Shown piece by piece: positions 56,486-64,000 of a stretch of 64,000 bases of DNA; the stretch's first letter is position 1; the number at the start of each line of letters is the position of its first letter. Origin of the DNA: Cannabis sativa. Its lineage: Eukaryota; Streptophyta; Magnoliopsida; Rosales; Cannabaceae. Where the stretch lies: assembly GCF_029168945.1 (NCBI RefSeq), contig NC_083602.1:26833323-26897322 (forward strand), given 5' to 3'. A program made the translations under genes and the position numbers. The notes beneath the pieces were generated by a model. It was not told the DNA's origin, did no database searches, and saw nothing but the letters and a program-made list of their open reading frames with translations.

Positions 56486-57295
56486 TGTTGGGTTTTATGC
56501 CCTAAATAAAACTCCATTTCAATGTAATCCATTTTATTCAACATTAATAAAGAAACAGAAGTATTTTTCATTCATGATTTATAAATTCATCTGAAACCCT
56601 TTTCACATACCTGATCCTGTTTATTGTGTTGTCAATACTTTGGAAAGTAAACATGACTATGTGAATAAAGTTTCCTAGATTTATCAGACACAGGGTTTTA
56701 CTGATATGATAATCTACAACAGAGTTTACTTGCATTTGGAGAAATGCTATGTTCTTTCCAGAGCATTGGATAAAGTAAGGCTCAGGTTGGATGCATGGAG
56801 TATGCATCGGAAGGGACCGATATTGAACTTTGACTTAGATTTATTAAACTTACCGTAATATCTATTCAAGTCAATATCGCATAGTTGATCCTAGATCAAA
56901 TGATCTTAATCCTGTTATGATTAGGCTCAATCTCAAGAGGCTATTCGTGTTCTTTGATTTGTTAGTTAAGCCTACTTTTGGGTCAGGGTGATACGTACAT
57001 TTTGGGAACACGGTAGTGCAATTGAGTGGGAGCGCTAACATAAAGATGGAATCTATAGCTTCTATCTGGCGAATAGTAAGTAAAGGATGATCTCCTTCGA
57101 GCTTGACCAAACGAAAATAAATGGTGGAGTACTCATTTCACATAAGCTGAAATATCATTTATATGGGGTTAAGTGTTTTAAGGATAAAATACATTGTAGG
57201 GTGTAACGGTAATCTAATCCCTTTACAGTGTAGATCATTCATATAGAGGATCATTGATCAAATTAGGATTATAACAATGGATAACTAATGATGAT
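56486..57295 (+). repeat. Partial copia LTR, chimeric C-like/A-like
   Basis: Starts TGTTGGGTTTTATGCCC directly in gypsy protease. The first 90 bases or so (TTATTCAACATTAATAAAG, CAGAAGTATTTTTCATTCAT) match the element C LTR (reverse of 60380-60465). From about 56580 on it follows family A. It stops after ATAACTAATGATGA near 57295, where family B internal sequence begins. Confidence 0.85.
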
Positions 57296-57825
57296 TAGCA
57301 ATGAGTGGGAGCTATCTGAGATGTAATCAAATAGGGAACATTAGAAGATATTCAAGAAAGATTTATGAAAGTGATCTATATGTTAGATATTAAGGAACTG
57401 TGTATCAGTTGTCCTGGTATCTCACCAACTAATTTCGAGATCTTTGAGATGGTGCTTACTTTGGGGGTGGAGGAATTATTCTATAATAATTCAAGCTCTA
57501 CCAGAGAAGAATTATAACTTTGTAAATTTCGAAAAATACCAGAAAGTTATATCACTGAAGAAAAGTCTACACTGTATCATCTCAATTCCATATTTTAAAA
57601 TATGAGAGATATGTCTTCTGTTAATTCAGATGTACTTTTAAAATAGTAAAGATTTCAGTATCCCTTGATGAGTAAAGCATATAGTAAAGGATGTTTCATA
57701 AGTGTATTTATGAACTAGTTTCGAGAAGTTTGGGTGGATTCAAATATACTACACTTGATCTGAAGATCAAGACATCAGATTGACCTATTTGCATACTTTG
57801 TTTTATATTAGTGCAAGTGGGAGTT
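57296..57825 (+). pseudogene. Family B internal 3' end
   Basis: Matches 36697-37219 of B: ATGAGTGGGAGCTATCTGAG, then CTTTGGGGGTGGAGG, ending with the polypurine tract AAGTGGGAGTT. It is RNase H/3' non-coding relic without an open frame. Confidence 0.85.
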
Positions 57826-58720
57826 TGTTGGGTTTTATGCCCTAAATCAAACTCTTTACAATCTGATTAGTTATTAATATAAGAAATTTGAAGTGATTTA
57901 TGTTTGCATGAATTTTACATGCTAATGGTTTAATATGTTTATTACATTCACACACACAAAATCCGTTAAATCCAGATCATATGTTTATTCACAATTACAG
58001 TATCGTCAACACAGTGGAATGTGTTTGTGATCATATGAATCAAAAGACTTGGTCCCTGTTTCATTAGTGTTTTGGATTTACACTAATGTGATAATCAGCG
58101 ATGATGTCTACTTACACTTAGAGTAAGTGTTATGTTCTTTTCAGGACATTAGTAAAGTATAGTAGTTTCGAATGTATGGAGTATACATTGGACTGGACCG
58201 ATATTGCAAATAAGTTAAGACATTACAAACTTACCGTTATATATATCTTTCTAAGTCAATATCAGTAGTTGATCTTAAGATTAAAAGAATCTAAATCCTG
58301 ATATGCTTAGGCTCAACTCAGGAGTGCTATTCATGTTCTTTGATTTATTAGTTAAGTCTACTTTTAGGTCAGGGTGATACGTATATTTTGGGAACATGAT
58401 AGTATGATTGAGTGGGAGTGCTGAACATAAATATGGAATCTATAGCTTCTACTGGTGTATAGAAGTAAAGTGATGATTCCCTTCGAGCTTAGCAAATAGA
58501 AGTAAATGGATGAGCTCTTGTTTAACTGACTAATTATTAGATCACTAAACACCATTTACAGGTAGCTAAGTGTTTTAAGGGGCAATATACATTGAGGGGT
58601 GAGAACGGTAAAGAAATCCCATCTCGATGTAGATCATCTATATAGAGGATCTTTAAATCACAATAAGATTATAACAATGGTTAAATGAGATAGCATATTG
58701 ATATCGTGGAACATATAATA
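57826..58720 (+). repeat. Family B LTR, interrupted at 58720
   Basis: TGTTGGGTTTTATGCCCTAAATC... follows family B to about the GTGGAACATATAATA position, the first 0.9 kb. Element C then begins. The rest of this LTR presumably lies beyond C, outside the window. Confidence 0.9.
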
Positions 58721-60465
58721 TGTTGAAAGTTATTTTACCAGGAACTTAGATCTACTCACAAGTATGTTGATTTAACAACCTAAATATGAACTTCTAAAAC
58801 GATGGAAAATTAAACACGTAAAAGTATCATAAATCTTACATTGGGTGCAGCGGAATATATGTCTCCTCCCACTCAGATCTCTAACCCTTGATTCCTTTCT
58901 GTAGCAGAGTATAATCAAGATCTGAGCCCGATAGTCCTTCGTTGTTGTTTCAGAGAGAAAATTCTGTCAGAATAATGTTGTGAATGTGTTTTTGAAAACT
59001 GAAGCCTTTGCCTTCTATTTATAGAAGACCACCCAGGGCTATGATTGAATTAATTGACATTTAAAATTGAAAAATCAAAGAGAAAAGGAAGCTTAAGTGG
59101 CCGGCCTAGGCATTGTGGAAACAAGGCTTGCCACTTTTCCAACTTTCCTTTTCCTACATTGATAGTTTCCCGTTTTGTCAAAAACTGCCAATTCCTTTGT
59201 TCAACCACATAAATGTCAAATCTAATTATTTAATAATTAAAAATAATTATCAAATAATATATTGTCATTTATTTTATTAATAATAAAACTAATTAAAGTT
59301 TCTTAATTAATAAATATGCCCTTCAAAATCTCTATTTACTGTTTTGCCCTTAATAAGTGATAAATTCTCAAATAGACACAGTCTATCTTGAGAATTATAA
59401 TTGATTAATTAAAATCAATTAAATGAGTCTTACAAGTAATATTATCTCAACTAGTGGGGGGACCATGGGTCTATATATCCGAGCTTCCAATAAGCAGATC
59501 TAGAATTTAGTACTTAAATTCACTAACTTATTAATTCTTCGTTGAATCCACACATAGAACTCAGAATTGCACTCTCGGTATATAGAATGCTCTATATGTT
59601 CCACCATATAGACACATCATTAGTTATCCATTGTTATAATCCTAATGTGATCAATGATCCTCTATATGGATGATTTACACTGTAAAGGGACTAAATTACC
59701 GTAACACCCTACAATGTATTTTATCCTTAAAACACTTAACCCTGTATAAATGATATTTCAACTAAGTGAAATGAGCACTCAATCATTTATCTCGTTTGGT
59801 TAAGCTCGAAGGAAATCACCCTTTGCTTACTATTCGCCAGATAGAAGCTATAGATTCCATATTTATGTTAGCGCTCCCACTCAATCGTACTACCGTGTTC
59901 CCAAAATGTATGTATTACCCTGACCAAAAATTAGGCTTAACTAACAAATCAAAGAACACGAATAACACTCTTGAGATTGAGCCTAACCATATCAGGATTT
60001 TGATCATGTGATCTAGGATCAACTTAGTAATATTGAATTGAATAGATATTTACGGTAAGTTTCATAAATCTATTTCAAAGTTCAATATCGGTCCATTCCA
60101 ATGCATACTCCATGCATCCAACCTGAGCTTTACTTTAACCTATGTTCTGGAAAGAACATAGCATTTCTCCAAATGCAAGTAAACTCTGTTGTAGATTGTC
60201 ATATCAGTAAAACCCAGTGTTCTGATAAATCTAGGAATACTTTATTCACATAGTCATGTTTACTTTCCACTGTGTTGACAACACAATAAACATGATCAAG
60301 TATGTAAAAGGGGTTTGGATGAATTTATAAATCAAATAGACAAACAATTGATTAAGTGAACCAAAACATACACAAATGAATGAAAAATACTTCTGTTACT
60401 TTATTGATATTGAATAATCTGGATTACATTGAAATAGAGTTTTATTTAGGGCATAAAACCCAACA
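58721..60465 (-). repeat. 3' LTR of C
   Basis: Plus strand TGTTGAAAGTTATTTTACC...GCATAAAACCCAACA, 1.75 kb. Minus-strand TATA box (reverse of CTATTTATAG) near 59015-59024. It carries the conserved block (reverse of GGTCAGGGT...GGAATCTATAGC) at about 59853-60000. The polypurine tract on the minus strand (AAGTGGGAGTT) is at 60476-60466. Confidence 0.93.
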
Positions 60466-60499
60466 AACTCCCACTTGCACTAATATAAAACAAAACTGT

Positions 60500-60990
60500 A
60501 CATTTCAATTAATCCTAAATTCTGACGGTGCTTTTCGAATGAAGTTACTGCCAAGACTTTGGTGAATGGATCAGCTAAGTTGTCCTGCGTATCCACTTTC
60601 TCCACCAGTACATCCCCTCTTGCCACATATTCTCTGATAATATGATACTATCTTTCTATATGCTTACTTCTCTTGTGGCTTCGAGGTTCCTTACTGTTGG
60701 CTATAGCTCCATTGTTATCACAAAGCAGGACTAGAGGATTTTCCATTCCAGGAACTACACCAAGACTGGTGAAGAACTTCCTAAGCCATACAACCTCTTT
60801 AGCTGCTTCAGCTGCAGCTATGTATTCTGCCTCCATGGTAGAATCCGAAATTGCAGTTTGTTTAGCACTTCTCCAAACAACTGCTCCACCCCCAAGAGTA
60901 AACACCATCCTAGATGTAGATTTCCTGTCTTCAAGACATCCCTGGAAATCTGAGTCTGTATAGCCTAAGGGATTTAAAGCACCTCCTTGT
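60500..60990 (-). pseudogene. C RNase H domain (copia)
   Basis: Open piece 60908-60648 reads MVFTLGGGAVVWRSAKQTAI, then TMEAEYIAAAEAAKEVVWL, then LCDNNGAIANSKEP and HKRSKHIER, the copia RNase H signature with its acidic residues. A TAG at 60650-60648 interrupts it. The C-terminus continues in frame to about 60510 with a DNLADPFTK-type end. Upstream a 1-nt deletion near 60990 separates it from RT. Confidence 0.88.
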
Positions 60991-61534
60991 AGACTAATAC
61001 ATAATCTCTTGTACTCTTTAAGTATTTCAAAATATACTTAACAGAATTCCAATGTACCCGTCCTGGATTTGACTGATACCTGCTCACGATTCTAACTGCA
61101 TAGCAGATGTCAGGTCTAGTGCATAGCATAGCATACATTAGACTTCCAACTGCAGAAGCATAAGGAACTTTTGCCATGTCTTCTATCTCTTGAGGATCAG
61201 TAGGACACTGTTCCTTAGATAGACAGATACCATATCTAGAAGGCATATTTGCCCCATTGGTATTAGTCATGAAGAATCTCTCTAAAACTTTGTCAATGTA
61301 AGTTGTTTGAGAGAGAGCAAGGGATCTGTTCTTCCGGTTTCTGATAATCTGAATACTGAGAACATAGGCTGCCTCACCCAAGTTTTTCATGTCGAATTGA
61401 GTGTCAAGCCATTCCTTGATGTGAGTCATTTTCTTGACATTGTTGCCAATGATCAAAATGTCATCAACATAAAGGACCAGGAATACTACTACTTGGAATT
61501 CCTTGAGTTGGTAAACACAAGGTTCATCTTCATT
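60974..61534 (-). pseudogene. C reverse transcriptase, second half
   Basis: Same frame as the preceding RT part, after one nonsense codon. Contains the catalytic LYVDD region (about 61485-61460), FDMKNLGEAAYVLSIQIIRN, and CTRPDICYAVRIVSRYQSNP leading to the RNase H. The frame is lost near 60990, at a run of G one base short, and ends at 60974. Confidence 0.88.
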
Positions 61535-62165
61535 CTAATGAAAGCCGTAGGTTTTGATGATCTCATCAAACCTTTTATTCCACAAGCGAGAAGCTTGCTT
61601 AAGTCCATATATGGACCTATTTAATTTGCAAACTTTATTCTCCTGCCCAGGAAGAACATAACCTTCTGGTTGCTCCATATAGATGGTTTCTTCAAGAAGC
61701 CCATTAAGAAAGGCTGTCTTGAAAGCCATTTGCCAAATTTCATAATCTAAAGCGGCAGCAATGGAGAGAAGAATTCGGATGGATTTGAGCATGGCAACCG
61801 GACTAAAAGTTTCCTCATAGTCCACACCTTCTCTTTGGGTATAACCCTTGGCGACCAGTCTAGCTTTGAAAGTTTCGACTTCGCCTCCAGCACCTCTTTT
61901 CTTCTTGTAGACCCATTTACATCTAATTGGACGATAATCATCAGGTGGTTCTACATATTCCCAGACTTTGTTCTTTTTTATGGAATCCATTTCTGAATCC
62001 ATGCCGGCTGACCATCGCTTCCGTTGTGGACTTGCCATTGCCTGTTTATAGGTTAATGGTTCGTCATCAATACTGTCACCAACGACCATATTGATTTCAC
62101 CATCCAAGCCATAATGAGATGGTTTTGTAGAAACCCTCCCACTACGACGAGGAGTCGGTGATCTT
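61535..62165 (-). pseudogene. C reverse transcriptase, first half
   Basis: 190 codons from 62107, open upstream to about 62165. Contains EPLTYKQAMASPQRKRWSAG, IRCKWVYKKKRG, FKARLVAKGYTQREGVDYEE, WQMAFKTAFLNGLLEE and NRSIYGLKQASRLWNKRFDE. The usual MDVKTAFLNG has Ala instead of Asp-Val (QMAFKTAFLNG), altering the first catalytic-site region. It ends with TAG at 61537-61535 after KTYGFH, a probable CAG/CAA-to-TAG change. Confidence 0.88.
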
Positions 62166-64000
62166 CTGAACAGGAGCTTTGGTAGTAGTTTTCTCAGTTG
62201 CTACAACTGAGGGAGTGGGATGTTCCTCTTCTTGAGTAGAAGAGGATGGTACATTTGAAGGAACAGTATTTGTGAGCATTTCCTCTAATACAATTTCACT
62301 TTTCGGTTTGTTGTCTTTCATATAGTTATCTTCAAGGAAAGTAGCATTTGTAGAAACAAACAATTTGTTATCCTTGTGACTATGAAATAGTCCACCCCTA
62401 GTCTCTTTAGAATTTCCGATAAACATGCAAACTTCAGTTCGCGATTCCAGTTTTCCTTCTTTCTTTCTCAAGACGTGAGCAGGGCACCCCCAAATCCTAT
62501 AATGGCGTAAACTAGGTGTACGACCATTCCATAGTTCGACGGGTGTCTTAGGGACTGCTTTAGATGGTACAACATTTAAAATGTCGTTTGCCATTTGAAT
62601 AGCATATCCCCAGAAGGACGTAGACAGAGTTGAATAACTCAGCATAGACCTAACCATTTCCAAGAGAGTGCGATTTCTTCTTTCTGCAACTCCATTCTGC
62701 TGTGGAGTGCTTGGGGCAGTATATTGGGATTCAATTCCAAGTTCAGTTAAATGATCTTTGAACTGCATATCCATATATTCTCCACCCCTATCAGTTCGCA
62801 AGATCTTTAATGTTTTACCTAATTGGTTTTGAACCAAAGCATGAAATTCCTGAAACTTTTCAAACGTTTCAGATTTCTTTTGCATTAGGTAAAGAAAACT
62901 GTATCTAGAGAAATCGTCAATGAAAGTGACGAAATACTCATAACCTCCTCTGGATTTTACATTCAGTGGTTCACAAACATCTGAATGCACTAACCCTAGG
63001 GGTTGTTTGGCACGCTCTCCCTTCGCAGAGAAAGAACGTTTGGTCATTTTTCGTTCTAGGCAAGACTCGCAAACTGGCAGATCTCCTAAGACGACATTTT
63101 TCAATGGACCGTCTTTGGTTAGCCTATTGAGTCTATCAAAGCCTATATGACCTAAACGTAAATGCCATAGATAAGTTTGATCATCATTATCAATCTCTTT
63201 TCTCTTAAGGCTTCTAGGTTTAGCTACATTGAAAAGTTCAGTATTTAGTGAGATTTGAGTATCAGGTCTTAAAACATAAAGCCCTTGTTCCATGTTTGCA
63301 ACACATATATGAAATCCATTACGAGAAATTGAACAATTTGAACTCGAAAAATTCAATATATAAAAATGTGTCTGTAAACATGAAACACTAATCAAGTTTC
63401 TACTAAAATTGGGAATATATAAAACATTCTCTAAAAGTAAAAACTTCTTAGAATTAAACTTGATTCGGGCTGTTCCTCTTGCTTTAACTGATACCAACTC
63501 GCCATTTCCAACTTTAAGCTTTAACTCATCTGGGTGAAGATTCTCCCAAGTTTCAAGCAGCTGCAATGAAGAACATACATGGTTAGTAGATCCAGAATCA
63601 ACAATCCAGGTGGATTTGTCGTTCTCTAAAACACATGATTCAAAGACAAAAGCATCACCTTCGTTTGAATTGTCTAGAAGCCTGGGACATTGTTCTTCTT
63701 TATGTCCCTCTCCATTACAATTCGTACATAGAACATGATGTCTGATAATTGTACTTGAAGAAGTAGCTTTGTTAGAGCCCTCATGCTTAATCTTCTTCCT
63801 CTGATTAAAGTTTGCAATACCAGGAGGTCCCATTGTAATCAGATTTCGCTCATGGGCCCTCAACTCAGTCTCGAGTTTGTCCATGTCGGAGGAGTGAGGA
63901 TTGTTCAATAAGTAATATAGAACAAAACTATCATACTCCTGAGGAAGACTATTAAGTATGAGTCGTACCCATTGTTCCTTCGATAAATCAATTCCTAGTA
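62142..64000 (-). CDS. C gag C-terminus, protease and integrase (partial, open at window edge)
   Basis: The frame is open from the right edge, with gag ending around KEQWVRLILNSLPQEYDSFV, so the apparent start at 63908 is a Leu codon and not a real start. Numbering from there: CCHC knuckle C61-C64-H69-C74; protease WIVDSGSTNH (D104); integrase zinc finger H249-H254-C280-C283; core D310, D373 (RTDRGGEY) and E409 (NGVAERRNRT), D,D-35-E. The C-terminal domain is Ser/Thr/Pro-rich. It stops at 62142 after a 1-nt shift near 62165; the true continuation is RT. All visible catalytic residues are intact, unlike the relics in A, B and E3. Confidence 0.9.
   Translation of the reverse strand, partial: LGIDLSKEQWVRLILNSLPQEYDSFVLYYLLNNPHSSDMDKLETELRAHERNLITMGPPGIANFNQRKKIKHEGSNKATSSSTIIRHHVLCTNCNGEGHKEEQCPRLLDNSNEGDAFVFESCVLENDKSTWIVDSGSTNHVCSSLQLLETWENLHPDELKLKVGNGELVSVKARGTARIKFNSKKFLLLENVLYIPNFSRNLISVSCLQTHFYILNFSSSNCSISRNGFHICVANMEQGLYVLRPDTQISLNTELFNVAKPRSLKRKEIDNDDQTYLWHLRLGHIGFDRLNRLTKDGPLKNVVLGDLPVCESCLERKMTKRSFSAKGERAKQPLGLVHSDVCEPLNVKSRGGYEYFVTFIDDFSRYSFLYLMQKKSETFEKFQEFHALVQNQLGKTLKILRTDRGGEYMDMQFKDHLTELGIESQYTAPSTPQQNGVAERRNRTLLEMVRSMLSYSTLSTSFWGYAIQMANDILNVVPSKAVPKTPVELWNGRTPSLRHYRIWGCPAHVLRKKEGKLESRTEVCMFIGNSKETRGGLFHSHKDNKLFVSTNATFLEDNYMKDNKPKSEIVLEEMLTNTVPSNVPSSSTQEEEHPTPSVVATEKTTTKAPVQKITDSSS

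Larger units (their letters stand above)
58721..64000 (-). mobile_element. C: copia element, minus strand, 3' LTR to gag; best-preserved pol here
   Basis: Plus-strand order: 3' LTR (58721-60465), polypurine tract, RNase H, RT, integrase, protease, gag, running off the right end. The long LTR, initiator-type family resemblance and conserved block in the LTR place it with A, B and E3 (Angela/BARE-like long-LTR copia, inferred). Gag-pro-int is open for more than 600 codons, and RT/RH have only a few lesions. It inserted into a family B LTR at 58720. Confidence 0.92.

Overview
This is a stretch of plant nuclear heterochromatin made almost entirely of nested transposable elements; I found no host gene, tRNA, rRNA or CRISPR array. 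It is strongly AT-rich. It carries Ty1/copia and Ty3/gypsy LTR retrotransposons whose primer sites resemble initiator tRNA-Met, a LINE ORF1 with a DUF4283-like region, and MITE-like insertions. That combination indicates an angiosperm. A eudicot, possibly Cannabaceae, is my impression of the LTR family and is not proven here.

Layout. (1) 1-4279 is the 3' part of a copia element of 'family A' (E1) cut by the window edge. It sits in an older minus-strand copia element (E0, 4280-9440; RT, integrase and gag relics, then PBS and a 403-bp LTR). (2) 9441-11128 holds an inverted LINE ORF1 remnant between AT-rich inverted repeats. (3) At 11129 begins E3, an old copia element that is the outer shell of a large nest. 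Its parts are 11129-13555, 23604-26211 and 48512-51407. Inserted in it are E2 (13556-23598, complete, TSD ATATT), a 260-bp MITE (24789-25048, 10-bp TSD) and E4 (26212-48511, complete gypsy, TSD ATTTT). E4 is itself split between gag and protease by B (28974-39132, complete copia, TSD GTTGC). (4) 51408-58720 is a scrambled mosaic of reversed copia LTR, decayed gypsy pol, chimeric LTR and copia tail. (5) 58721-64000 is the 3' portion of minus-strand copia element C, with nearly intact gag/pro/int/RT/RH.

How the parts relate. Families A (E1, E2) and E3 have no gag, and their pol is collapsed by many internal deletions. Copies share the same collapsed structure, so they appear to have spread as non-autonomous elements. 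B keeps a damaged gag and also lacks a usable pol. C encodes a nearly full pol resembling the relics, so a C-like element is the natural helper. A repeated leader motif (GACTCTCGCC...CGGGAC) and a conserved block inside the LTRs persist where coding capacity does not.

The most notable object is in E4. Between pol and the 3' LTR, on the opposite strand, lies a gene with its own TATA box, a probable 5'-UTR intron and three coding exons (46733-45278, 45196-44433, 44354-43680). Two short GT-AG introns join the exons in frame (965 codons including stop). It encodes a putative gypsy-type transposon (Transposase_28-like) domain, an acidic linker and a long coiled coil. One CAG-to-TAG-type stop interrupts it. 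E4's gag-pol, by contrast, has about five breaks.
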